The position numbers and the translations under genes are program-made. This document shows, one piece after another, positions 1 to 8,466 of a DNA stretch of 64,000 bases. Origin of the DNA: CAVROT01 sp963722905. Its GTDB lineage: Bacteria; Pseudomonadota; Alphaproteobacteria; Rhodobacterales; Rhodobacteraceae. The DNA lies in assembly GCA_963722905.1 (NCBI GenBank), contig CAVROT010000015.1:186001-250000 (forward strand). The letters are read 5' to 3'. How positions within the stretch are numbered: position 1 is the stretch's first letter; each line of letters begins with the position of its first letter. The notes below the pieces were generated by a model. That model ran no database searches. It had not been told where the DNA came from and saw nothing but the letters and a program-made list of their open reading frames with translations.

Positions 1-1794
1 GGCGTCGCGTCCTACCTGCTGATCGGGTTCTACTTCCGCAAGCCAAGCGCCAACGCGGCTGCCATCAAGGCCTTCGTCGTGAACAGGGTGGGGGACTTCG
101 CCTTCCTGCTGGCGATCTTCGCCATCTACCGCACGGTGGATTCGATCCAGCTTCAGACCATATTCGAGGCTGCGCCGACCATCGCGACCGCCAACCTGAC
201 CTTCCTGTGGCAGGACTGGCCCGCGGTCGAGGTGATCTGCGTGCTGCTCTTTATCGGCGCGGCGGGCAAGTCGGCGCAGCTGTTCCTGCACACCTGGCTG
301 CCGGACGCGATGGAGGGGCCGACGCCGGTGTCGGCGCTGATCCACGCGGCGACCATGGTGACGGCGGGTGTGTTCCTGGTCTGCCGCATGTCGCCGCTGA
401 TGGAGTTCGCGCCCGCCGCCACCGCCTTCGTCACCGTCGTCGGCGCCTCCACGGCATTCTTCGCGGCGACCGTCGGGCTGGTGCAGACCGACATCAAGCG
501 CGTGATCGCCTATTCGACCTGCTCGCAGCTGGGCTACATGTTCGTGGCCGCTGGCGTGGGCGTCTATTCGGCGGCGATGTTCCATCTCTTCACGCACGCC
601 TTCTTCAAGGCGATGCTGTTCCTCGGTGCCGGATCGGTGATCCACGGGATGCACCACGAACAGGACATGCGGAACTACGGCGGGCTGCGCCACAAGATGC
701 CGCTGACCTTCTGGGCCATGATGATCGGCACGCTGGCCATCACCGGCGTCGGCATCCCGCTGACCCATATCGGGTTCGCCGGCTTCCTGTCAAAGGACGC
801 GGTGATCGAGAGCGCTTGGGGCGCGCAGTCCGGCGTGGGCACCTATGCCTTCTGGCTGCTGGTGATCTCGGCGCTCTTCACGTCGTTCTATTCGTGGCGG
901 CTGATGTTCCTGACCTTCTTCGGCGGGCCGCGCGGCGACCGTCATACCTACGAGAACGCGCACGAGAGCCCGCGCATCATGACGATCCCGCTGGGCGTTC
1001 TGGCACTGGGGGCGGTATTCTCTGGCATGGTGTGGTTCGGCAGCTTCTTCGGCGACCACGCGCAGGTGAACCGGTTCTTCGGCGTGCCCGAGCATCACGC
1101 GGCCGGCGCCGATGACCAAGCCGAAGCGTCGGAGGATCACGGCGAAGGCATCGGTGCGGCGGTCGGCGAGCTGGCCGAGGGCGATGTCGGCGACGCCGCA
1201 GCCGCCCTGACCGAGGACGTGACGCCAGATGCCGCTCCGGCCGGGGACCAAACAGAAACGGCCGTGGCGACCGAGACAGCTGTGGCGACCGAAACGGCCG
1301 AGGACCGTTCCCCCGTCGACGTCTCGGCCGGTCCGCCGCCGGGTGCCGGCGCGCTCTACACCGCGCCCTCAAACCACGTCATGGACGAGGCCCACCACGC
1401 GCCGGTCTGGGTGAAGGTGTCGCCCTTCGTGGCGATGGTTCTGGGTTTCGGCGCGGCGTGGCTGATGTATGTCCGCTATCCGTCGGCGCCGGGCGACTTC
1501 GCCCGCAACAACGCGCCGCTCTACCGGTTCCTGCTGAACAAGTGGTACTTCGACGAGGTCTATCAGGTCGTCATCGTGCGGCCGACGCGGATGCTGGGCG
1601 GGTTCCTGTGGCGGCGCGGCGACGGGCGGATCATCGACGGCGGCATCAACGGCCTTGCCATGGGGATCGTGCCCTTCTTCGCGCGCCTCGCCGGGCGGGC
1701 GCAGTCCGGCTACCTCTTCCACTACGCTTTCGCGATGGTCCTGGGCATCGCCGCGCTGATTACCCTGATGACCCTCTTCGGGGGTGCGCGCTGA
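1..1794 (+). CDS. nuoL: NADH-quinone oxidoreductase subunit L (partial, 5' end outside window)
   Basis: This is the distal antiporter-like membrane subunit of respiratory complex I, which couples NADH oxidation to proton translocation. The frame is open from base 1, so the start and about the first 100 residues lie outside the window. The family core is clear: the membrane motif LHTWLPDAMEGPTPVSALIH, then DIKRVIAYSTCSQLGYM, then HAFFKAMLFLGAGSVIHGMH. Towards the C-terminus (about bases 1084-1380) there is an acidic Ala/Glu/Thr-rich insert containing an imperfect 18-bp tandem repeat. The usual long amphipathic helix and last membrane segment follow it. Its stop codon overlaps the nuoM start (ATGA), so the two are translationally coupled. 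Confidence 0.97.
   Translation, partial: GVASYLLIGFYFRKPSANAAAIKAFVVNRVGDFAFLLAIFAIYRTVDSIQLQTIFEAAPTIATANLTFLWQDWPAVEVICVLLFIGAAGKSAQLFLHTWLPDAMEGPTPVSALIHAATMVTAGVFLVCRMSPLMEFAPAATAFVTVVGASTAFFAATVGLVQTDIKRVIAYSTCSQLGYMFVAAGVGVYSAAMFHLFTHAFFKAMLFLGAGSVIHGMHHEQDMRNYGGLRHKMPLTFWAMMIGTLAITGVGIPLTHIGFAGFLSKDAVIESAWGAQSGVGTYAFWLLVISALFTSFYSWRLMFLTFFGGPRGDRHTYENAHESPRIMTIPLGVLALGAVFSGMVWFGSFFGDHAQVNRFFGVPEHHAAGADDQAEASEDHGEGIGAAVGELAEGDVGDAAAALTEDVTPDAAPAGDQTETAVATETAVATETAEDRSPVDVSAGPPPGAGALYTAPSNHVMDEAHHAPVWVKVSPFVAMVLGFGAAWLMYVRYPSAPGDFARNNAPLYRFLLNKWYFDEVYQVVIVRPTRMLGGFLWRRGDGRIIDGGINGLAMGIVPFFARLAGRAQSGYLFHYAFAMVLGIAALITLMTLFGGAR
1255..1302 (+). repeat. 18-bp tandem repeat inside nuoL
   Basis: Two full 18-bp units (1255-1272 and 1273-1290) and a 12-bp partial unit encode the periodic peptide ETAVAT-ETAVAT-ETAE. 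The repeat sits in a hydrophilic, acidic insert between membrane segments of NuoL. The units differ at a few positions, so it is an old in-frame expansion rather than a perfect microsatellite. Confidence 0.85.
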
Positions 1795-3332
1795 TGGACA
1801 GCCTGCTGAGCATCATATGCTTCGTGCCGATGGTCGCCGCCGTCATCCTGGCGCTGCTGCTGCGCGGCGACGACGCGGACGCGCAGCGCAACGCCAAGTG
1901 GCTGGCCCTGATCGCGACGACGGCGTCGTTCCTTTTGTCGCTGATCATGCTGGCCGGGTTCGATCCCGCCGACACCGGGTTCCAGTTCGTCGAGGACCGC
2001 GAATGGCTGTTCGGCCTGCGCTACGCGATGGGGGTCGACGGGATCTCGGTGCTGTTCGTCGCACTGACGACCTTCCTGATGCCGCTCGTCGTGCTGTCGT
2101 GCTGGCACGTGACCGACCGGGTCAAGGACTACATGATCGCCTTCCTGATGCTCGAGACGCTGATGCTGGGCGTCTTCATGGCGCTGGACCTCGTGCTCTT
2201 CTACCTCTTCTTCGAGGCGGGGCTGATCCCGATGTTCCTCATCATCGGCATCTGGGGCGGCGCGCAGCGGATCTACGCGGCGTTCAAGTTCTTCCTCTAC
2301 ACCTTCCTCGGCTCGGTCCTGATGCTGGTTGCGATGATCGCGATGTTCGTCGACGCCGGGTCCACCGACATCCCGACCCTGCTGGCGCATACGTTCTCGT
2401 CCCAGACGATCACGGTCCTGGGGATCGGCATACCCGGCGGGCTGCAGACCCTCCTGTGGCTGGCCTTCTTCGCATCCTTCGCGGTGAAGATGCCGATGTG
2501 GCCGGTCCATACGTGGTTGCCCGACGCCCACGTGCAGGCGCCCACCGCCGGATCGGTCGTGCTGGCCGCGATCCTGCTGAAGATGGGCGGCTACGGATTC
2601 CTGCGGTTCAGCCTGCCGATGTTTCCCGTGGCCTCCGACCTTCTGGCACCGACGGTGCTGTGGCTGAGCGCCATTGCCATCGTCTACACCTCGCTGGTAG
2701 CGCTGGCGCAGACCGACATGAAGAAGCTCATCGCCTATTCGTCGGTGGCGCACATGGGCTATGTCACCGCCGGGATCTTCGCCGCCAACCAGCAGGGGGT
2801 GGACGGCGCGATCTTCCAGATGATCAGCCACGGCTTCGTCTCTGGCGCGCTGTTCCTGTGCGTCGGCGTCATCTACGACCGGATGCACACGCGCGAGATC
2901 GACGCCTACGGCGGGCTGGTGAACCGGATGCCGGTCTATGCGGCGGTGTTCCTGTTCTTCACCATGGCCAACGTGGGCCTGCCCGGCACCAGCGGTTTCG
3001 TGGGCGAGTTCCTCGCCCTCATGGGCCTGTTCCAGGCCAACACCTGGGTCGCTCTCGTCGCAACGACCGGGGTGATCCTGTCGGCGGCCTATGCGCTGTG
3101 GCTCTACCGCCGGGTGGCCTTGGGCGACCTGATCAAGGAGAGCCTGCGTTCGATCACCGACATGACGACGCGCGAGCGGTGGATCTTCGCGCCGCTCATC
3201 GTCATGACGCTGCTCCTGGGCATCTACCCGGCACTGGTGCTGGACGTGATCGGCCCTTCGGTGACGGCGATGCTGTCGGGCTACGACACCGCGTTGGTCG
3301 ATGCCGCCGGGCCCGCGCTGGCTGCAAATTGA
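1794..3332 (+). CDS. nuoM: NADH-quinone oxidoreductase subunit M
   Basis: This is the second antiporter-like proton-pumping subunit of complex I, an integral membrane protein of about 512 residues, the usual length. Recognisable motifs are FYLFFEAGLIPMFLIIGIWG with the conserved membrane Glu, the Lys-bearing segment FFASFAVKMPMWPVHTWLPD, and DMKKLIAYSSVAHMGYV. The ATG at 1794 overlaps the nuoL stop, which gives a much better N-terminus (MDSLLSIICF) than any start further upstream in the frame. It is followed closely by nuoN in the same operon. Confidence 0.98.
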   Translation: MDSLLSIICFVPMVAAVILALLLRGDDADAQRNAKWLALIATTASFLLSLIMLAGFDPADTGFQFVEDREWLFGLRYAMGVDGISVLFVALTTFLMPLVVLSCWHVTDRVKDYMIAFLMLETLMLGVFMALDLVLFYLFFEAGLIPMFLIIGIWGGAQRIYAAFKFFLYTFLGSVLMLVAMIAMFVDAGSTDIPTLLAHTFSSQTITVLGIGIPGGLQTLLWLAFFASFAVKMPMWPVHTWLPDAHVQAPTAGSVVLAAILLKMGGYGFLRFSLPMFPVASDLLAPTVLWLSAIAIVYTSLVALAQTDMKKLIAYSSVAHMGYVTAGIFAANQQGVDGAIFQMISHGFVSGALFLCVGVIYDRMHTREIDAYGGLVNRMPVYAAVFLFFTMANVGLPGTSGFVGEFLALMGLFQANTWVALVATTGVILSAAYALWLYRRVALGDLIKESLRSITDMTTRERWIFAPLIVMTLLLGIYPALVLDVIGPSVTAMLSGYDTALVDAAGPALAAN

Positions 3333-3342
3333 GGATGTGCCG

Positions 3343-4788
3343 ATGACCCCCGTTCAGGCCGACATCGCCGTTCTCGCCCCCGAGGTCGCGCTCGCCGTCT
3401 TCGCGATGCTGGCATTGATGGTCGGTGTCTACGGCGGGAAGGATCGCATGGCGCCGGTCCTGCTCTATGCGACGGCGGGTATCTTCGTCCTGCTTGCCGC
3501 ATGGATCGGCCTGACCGGGGAGGGGACGCGGATCGCCTTCCGCGGCATGTTCGTGTCGGACGGATTCGCGCGGTTCGCCAAGGTCACGATCCTGCTCAGC
3601 GCCGCAGCCGTCCTGCTGATGTCACGCGAGTACATGGAACGTCGGGGACTCCTGCGGTTCGAATATCCCGTGCTGCTGTCGCTCAGCGTCGTGGGCATGA
3701 TGGTCATGGTCTCGGCCGGGGATCTTATGTCGCTCTACATGGGGCTGGAGCTGCAGTCGCTGGCCCTCTACGTCGTGGCCTCCATCCGCCGCGACAGCGT
3801 GAAGTCGACCGAGGCAGGGTTGAAATACTTCGTCCTCGGCGCGCTGTCGTCGGGCCTGCTTCTTTACGGCGCGTCGCTGACCTATGGCTTCGCCGGCACG
3901 ACGCTGTTCTCCGGCATCATCCTGGCGGTGGGCATCGGATCGGCACCTCTCGGGCTGCTCTTCGGGCTGGTCTTCATCGCCGCAGGCCTTGCGTTCAAGG
4001 TCAGCGCGGCGCCCTTCCACATGTGGACGCCCGACGTCTACGAGGGCGCGCCGACGCCGGTGACGGCCTTCCTGGCCACCGCGCCCAAGGTCGCGGCAAT
4101 GGCGCTCTTCGCGCGGGTCCTCTTCGATGCGTTCGGCGGCGTGGCGGGCGACTGGCAGCAGGTGCTGGTGCTGCTGTCCATCGCGTCGATGTTCCTGGGC
4201 GCGGTTGCCGCAATCGGCCAGAACAACATCAAGCGGCTGATGGCCTATTCCTCGATCGCGCACATGGGCTACGCGCTGATCGGGCTGGCGGCGGGCACGG
4301 CGATGGGCGTCCAGGCGATGCTGATATACATGGCGATCTACGTCACCATGAACGTCGGGACCTTCGCCTTCATCCTGTCGATGGAACGCGACGGCGTGCC
4401 GGTGACCGAGATCTCGTCCCTGTCGAACTACGCCGCGCGCGAACCGGTGCGCGCACTGGCGGTCCTCGTGCTGATGTTCTCGATGGCGGGCGTGCCGCCT
4501 TTCCTTGGGTTCTTCGCCAAGCTGGGGGTCTGGCAGGCGGGCGTCGACGCAGGCCTGACCTGGGTGGTCGCGCTGTCGGCCGTGGCGTCGGCCATCGCGG
4601 CCTTCTACTATCTGCGTATCGTCTACCTGATGTATTTCGGACCCGACGACGAGACGCTGGAGACGGGGGCGTCGCCCATGCTCTACACGATGCTGGTCGG
4701 CAGCGCGCTGATCATGGTGCTGGGTCTCGTCAATCTCTTCGGAATCGAGGGGGCCGCGGCGGCCGCGGCGGCCACGCTTGTCGATTGA
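3343..4788 (+). CDS. nuoN: NADH-quinone oxidoreductase subunit N
   Basis: This is the third antiporter-like membrane subunit of complex I, 481 residues with many hydrophobic helices. Typical motifs are YMGLELQSLALYVVAS, KYFVLGALSSGLLLYG, the Lys-containing AGLAFKVSAAPFHMWTPDVY, and NIKRLMAYSSIAHMGYALIG. I chose the ATG at 3343 (MTPVQADIAVLAPE) over the in-frame ATG at 3301. It leaves an 8-bp gap after the nuoM stop and matches the usual start. The C-terminus ends in an Ala-rich run and overlaps birA by 11 bp, which closes the nuo operon into downstream housekeeping genes. Confidence 0.97.
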   Translation: MTPVQADIAVLAPEVALAVFAMLALMVGVYGGKDRMAPVLLYATAGIFVLLAAWIGLTGEGTRIAFRGMFVSDGFARFAKVTILLSAAAVLLMSREYMERRGLLRFEYPVLLSLSVVGMMVMVSAGDLMSLYMGLELQSLALYVVASIRRDSVKSTEAGLKYFVLGALSSGLLLYGASLTYGFAGTTLFSGIILAVGIGSAPLGLLFGLVFIAAGLAFKVSAAPFHMWTPDVYEGAPTPVTAFLATAPKVAAMALFARVLFDAFGGVAGDWQQVLVLLSIASMFLGAVAAIGQNNIKRLMAYSSIAHMGYALIGLAAGTAMGVQAMLIYMAIYVTMNVGTFAFILSMERDGVPVTEISSLSNYAAREPVRALAVLVLMFSMAGVPPFLGFFAKLGVWQAGVDAGLTWVVALSAVASAIAAFYYLRIVYLMYFGPDDETLETGASPMLYTMLVGSALIMVLGLVNLFGIEGAAAAAAATLVD

Positions 4789-5554
4789 CCTGACGCCGCC
4801 AGGCGAACCCGGCGAAGGCACCGACGGGTCCGAGACCTGGCCCGAGCGGTACGACCGCATCGTCCTGGACAGCGTCGACAGCACCATGGCCGAGGCGATC
4901 CGCCTCGCACCCGAGCTGGGGCGGCCGACGTGGATCGTCGCGCGCGAGCAGACCGGCGGACACGGCCGTCGCGGCGCGGCCTGGGCGACGCTGCCGGGCA
5001 ACCTGGCCGCCACGCTTCTGATGCGGCCGGGCGGCGTCGCGGGCTGGGCGGCGCTGCGGTCCTTCCTCGCGGCGAATGCCCTCTTCGAGACGCTGGCCCT
5101 GTCGGTGGACCGCACGCGTCTGTCCACGAAATGGCCCAACGACGTGCTTCTGGACGGCGGCAAGGTCGCGGGCATCCTGCTGGAATCCGCCTCGACCGGC
5201 GACGCGGTGGACTGGCTGGCCATCGGCGTCGGTGTGAACCTCGCCGCGGCCCCCGACATGCCGGGTGCGTCCTTCCCTCCCGTGGCCCTTCAGGACGGAC
5301 CCGATCCGCTGACCTTCCTGGGGCACCTCGCCGGACACTACGCGACGGAGGAAGCCATCCTCGACCGTCTGGGCTTTGCCCCCATCCGCGAGAAATGGCT
5401 GCGCAGCGCCGCCCGGCTGGGCGAGGTCATCACCGCGCGCACCGGCAAGGAAGAGATCACCGGCCGCTTCGAGACGGTGGACGAGGCCGGCCGGCTGGTC
5501 CTGGAAACCCCCGACGGTCGGCGCGAGATACCGGCAGCCGACGTCTACTTCTAG
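4778..5554 (+). CDS. birA: Biotin-[acetyl-CoA-carboxylase] ligase
   Basis: This enzyme activates biotin to biotinyl-AMP and attaches it to the lysine of the biotin carboxyl carrier protein. The target here is presumably AccB, encoded at 47479-47976. It has the substrate loop REQTGGHGRRGAAW near residue 55, KWPNDVLLDGGKVAGILLE near residue 115, and a small C-terminal domain. There is no N-terminal helix-turn-helix, so it is the monofunctional form without repressor activity. The start is a TTG inside the end of nuoN. Placement between nuoN and coaX is common in Rhodobacterales. The exact start is the least certain point. Confidence 0.93.
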   Translation: MSIDLTPPGEPGEGTDGSETWPERYDRIVLDSVDSTMAEAIRLAPELGRPTWIVAREQTGGHGRRGAAWATLPGNLAATLLMRPGGVAGWAALRSFLAANALFETLALSVDRTRLSTKWPNDVLLDGGKVAGILLESASTGDAVDWLAIGVGVNLAAAPDMPGASFPPVALQDGPDPLTFLGHLAGHYATEEAILDRLGFAPIREKWLRSAARLGEVITARTGKEEITGRFETVDEAGRLVLETPDGRREIPAADVYF

Positions 5555-5566
5555 GCCGGGCGCGCC

Positions 5567-6346
5567 ATGCTCCTCGCCATCGACTGCGGAAACACCAACA
5601 CCGTCTTCGCGATCTGGGACGGGTCGAGGTTTCTCGCCACATGGCGCACCGCCACCGATCGGCAGCGCACGGCCGACCAGTACTACGTCTGGCTGCGCAC
5701 GCTGATGGGCCTGCACGCCATCGACGTGGCGATCACGCAGGTCATCGTGTCATCGACCGTGCCCCGCGTGGTGTTCAACCTGCGCGTCCTCTCGGACCGC
5801 TACTTCGACTGCCGCCCCCTTGTCGTGGGCAAGCCCGAATGCCGCCTGCCGGTCGAGGTGCGGGTCGACCCGGGCACCGCCGTCGGGCCGGACCGGCTGG
5901 TCAACACGGTGGCGGGGCACGACCTGCACGGCGGCAACCTGATCGTGGTCGATTTCGGCACCGCCACCACCTTCGACGTCGTCGATGACGATGGCGCCTA
6001 TGTGGGCGGCGTGATAGCGCCCGGCGTGAACCTGTCGCTGGAGGCGCTGCACCAGGCGGCGGCGGCCCTGCCGCACGTGGACATATCGCGGCCACAGCGC
6101 GTGGTCGGAACCAATACCGTGGCCTGCATGCAGTCGGGCATCTTCTGGGGCTACGTCGGCCTGATCCGAGAGATCTGCGCGCGCGTCACCGCGGAACGGG
6201 ACCGGCCCATGAAGGTCGTGAGCACAGGCGGGCTGGCGCCATTGTTCCAGCAAAGCGAGGCGTTGTTCGACGTCTACGAGGAAAATCTGACGATGCACGG
6301 CCTGACCGTGATCCATCGCTACAACAAGGACGCGGTCGCCACATGA
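5567..6346 (+). CDS. coaX: Type III pantothenate kinase
   Basis: This is the first step of coenzyme A synthesis, the ATP-dependent phosphorylation of pantothenate. The protein has 259 residues and the ASKHA fold motifs: MLLAIDCGNTNTVFAIWDG at the N-terminus with the catalytic Asp, DRLVN near residue 107, VDFGTATTFDVV near residue 128, and GGVIAPGVNLSLEAL. The start follows birA by 12 bp. The stop overlaps the RNase J start by 4 bp (ATGA), so the three genes are likely co-transcribed. CoaD, a later step of the same pathway, is encoded at 12027-12518. Confidence 0.96.
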   Translation: MLLAIDCGNTNTVFAIWDGSRFLATWRTATDRQRTADQYYVWLRTLMGLHAIDVAITQVIVSSTVPRVVFNLRVLSDRYFDCRPLVVGKPECRLPVEVRVDPGTAVGPDRLVNTVAGHDLHGGNLIVVDFGTATTFDVVDDDGAYVGGVIAPGVNLSLEALHQAAAALPHVDISRPQRVVGTNTVACMQSGIFWGYVGLIREICARVTAERDRPMKVVSTGGLAPLFQQSEALFDVYEENLTMHGLTVIHRYNKDAVAT

Positions 6347-8010
6347 CCAACGAACGACTGATCTACCTCCCCCTCGGCGGCGCGGGGGAGATCGGCATGA
6401 ACTGCTATGTCTACGGATACGGCGCACCGGACAAGGAGCGCCTGATCGTCGTGGACCTGGGCGTCGCCTTCCCCGACATGGACGGCAGCCCCGGCGTCGA
6501 TCTGATCTTCGCCGATGTCGACTGGCTCGAGAAGCGGCGCGACCGGATCGACGGCATCTTCATCACGCACGCGCACGAGGACCATGTCGGCGCCGTCGGG
6601 CACCTGTGGCACCGCCTGCGCGCGCCGGTCTACGCGCGCCGTTTCACCGCCGGCCACGCCATGCGCAAGATGGAAGAGCAGGGCGTGTCGCCCGACGAAT
6701 GCCGCGTGACCGGCGCCTGGCCCGAGACGGTGCAGGCCGGCCCCTTCGCCGTCGGCTTCCTGCCGGTCTCCCATTCGATCCCCGAAGCGTCGGCGCTGGT
6801 GATCGACTGCCCCGAGGGCCGCGTGCTGCACACAGGCGACTTCAAGATCGACGAGACGCCGGGCGTGGGCGAACCCTTCGATCCCGCGCTCTGGGCCGAG
6901 GTCGCGCGCCCGGGTGTCCGCGCGCTGGTCTGCGACAGCACCAATGTCTTTTCCAGCCGCCCGGGGCGGTCCGAGGCGGTGCTGAAGGACCCCATCACCC
7001 GGCTGATCGGCGAACAGGAGGGCATGGTCGTCGCGACCACGTTCGCCAGCAACGTCGCCCGGGTCAAGACGCTGGCCGAGGCCGGCGTCGCCGCCGGCCG
7101 GTCGGTCTGCCTTCTGGGGCGCGCGATGCGGCGCATGGTCGACGCGTCGGTGCAGGCGGGCGTGCTGAAGGATTTTCCTGCCACCATCGGACCCGAGGAT
7201 GCACGCGAGGTCCCGCGCGAAAGCCTGATGCTGATCGTCACCGGATCGCAGGGCGAACGCCGGGCGGCCTCGGCACAGCTGGCGCGGGGCAAGTACCTGG
7301 GCCTCAGCATGGACGACGGGGACACGTTCCTCTTCTCGTCCAAGACGATCCCCGGGAACGAGCGCGGGGTCATCAAGGTGATGAACGCGTTCTCCGAACT
7401 GGGTGTCGACGTGATCGACGACAACGACGGGATGTACCATGTCAGCGGCCATGCAAACCGCCCCGACATCGAGGAGATGCATCGCATCGTCGATCCGCAG
7501 ATCGTCATCCCGATGCATGGCGAGCACCGTCATCTGCGCGAGCACGTGAAGGTGGCCAAGGGTCTGGGCCGGATGGCGGTGCTGGCCCCGAATGGCGCCT
7601 GCGTCGCGCTGTCCGGCAACGATCCCAAGATCGTGGATTACGTCGAGACGGGTCGCACCTATCTGGACGGGACCGTGCAGATCGGCGCCCTGGACGGCGT
7701 CGTCCGAGACCGGATCCGCATGGCGCTCAACGGGCACATCGTCGTCACGGTCATCATGGACGAGGACGACGCGCCGCTGGGGGACCCCTGGGTCGAGCTC
7801 ATGGGCGTCCCGGAGACGACGCGCGACGGCACGCCGCTGGCCGAGGTGCTGGAGGCCGATCTGGCCAAGGCCATCGCCCGCGCAGATGAAAGCGTCCTGA
7901 CCGACGACACCAAGCTGGACGAGGCCCTGCGCCGTGCCGCGCGCAACACCGCCAACCAGCAGATCGGCCGCAAGCCCGAGGTGACGGTGGTGGTCAGCCG
8001 CCTGAGCTGA
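6343..8010 (+). CDS. rnj: Ribonuclease J
   Basis: This is a metallo-beta-lactamase/beta-CASP ribonuclease of 555 residues involved in mRNA decay and rRNA maturation in the cytoplasm. The zinc motif HAHEDHVGA lies at residues 76-84. Further signatures are SHSIPEASALVI, HTGDFKID, DSTNVF, the beta-CASP motif VTGSQGE, and SGHANRPDIEEM, followed by HGEHRHLREH. A C-terminal domain is present. The gene overlaps coaX by 4 bp, an arrangement conserved in the family Rhodobacteraceae. Confidence 0.97.
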   Translation: MTNERLIYLPLGGAGEIGMNCYVYGYGAPDKERLIVVDLGVAFPDMDGSPGVDLIFADVDWLEKRRDRIDGIFITHAHEDHVGAVGHLWHRLRAPVYARRFTAGHAMRKMEEQGVSPDECRVTGAWPETVQAGPFAVGFLPVSHSIPEASALVIDCPEGRVLHTGDFKIDETPGVGEPFDPALWAEVARPGVRALVCDSTNVFSSRPGRSEAVLKDPITRLIGEQEGMVVATTFASNVARVKTLAEAGVAAGRSVCLLGRAMRRMVDASVQAGVLKDFPATIGPEDAREVPRESLMLIVTGSQGERRAASAQLARGKYLGLSMDDGDTFLFSSKTIPGNERGVIKVMNAFSELGVDVIDDNDGMYHVSGHANRPDIEEMHRIVDPQIVIPMHGEHRHLREHVKVAKGLGRMAVLAPNGACVALSGNDPKIVDYVETGRTYLDGTVQIGALDGVVRDRIRMALNGHIVVTVIMDEDDAPLGDPWVELMGVPETTRDGTPLAEVLEADLAKAIARADESVLTDDTKLDEALRRAARNTANQQIGRKPEVTVVVSRLS

Positions 8011-8206
8011 GATCGCCGTAGCCCTCGGCCCCCGTCTGTACGAGCAGGCCGCCGCCGGCTGCGCTTCGATGCGCCGGGGGCGTCTTCGGCAAAACCGGGT
8101 CGATGGTGTGCGGATGTGGGCCAGGTGGATCGGCCCGGCCCGACGGACGATCCGCGTGCCATCCGATCCGCACGATAGAGACGTTGCGAACGACCTGACG
8201 CGGGAA

Positions 8207-8283
8207 TGGCGCTCCCTGAAGGACTCGAACCCTCAACCTGTCGATTAGAAGTCGACTGCTCTATCCAGTTGAGCTAAGGGAGC
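8207..8283 (-). tRNA. tRNA-Arg, anticodon TCT
   Basis: On the minus strand the 77-nt cloverleaf has the acceptor arms GCTCCCT and AGGGAGC, a D-arm with TAGCTCAACTGGATAGAGCA, the anticodon stem GTCGA/TCGAC enclosing the loop CTTCTAA (anticodon TCT), and a T-arm with GGTTCGAGTCC. The discriminator is G and the CCA is encoded (8207-8209). A sigma-70-like promoter lies just upstream. No integrase or duplicated tRNA end is seen nearby. Confidence 0.97.
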
Positions 8284-8297
8284 GTCCCCGTCCGCTG

Positions 8298-8325
8298 TCT
8301 ATAGTGTCGCCTGGCGCGGGGCAAG
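8298..8325 (-). promoter_or_regulatory. Putative promoter of tRNA-Arg
   Basis: On the minus strand a TATAGA -10 box (8298-8303) sits 15 bp upstream of the tRNA 5' end. CTTGCC (8320-8325) is a plausible -35 box with 16-bp spacing. The assignment rests on sequence and position only. Confidence 0.5.
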
Positions 8326-8466
8326 CAGTGCATATCCTTGAATCGAATATGTTTTATATCGGCAGCGTACGCGCCCTGTCGCCGGCATGGCGGCGCTTGG
8401 CCGGTTCGGATCACAGCCGACCTGCCAGACACCGGGGCGGCCGGGGGTGGGCGATGCGCAGCAAGG

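Noticed and set aside
8207..8283. tRNA-Arg as an integration site for a mobile island
   Set aside because: No integrase, no repeated tRNA 3' end and no shift to accessory genes on either side.
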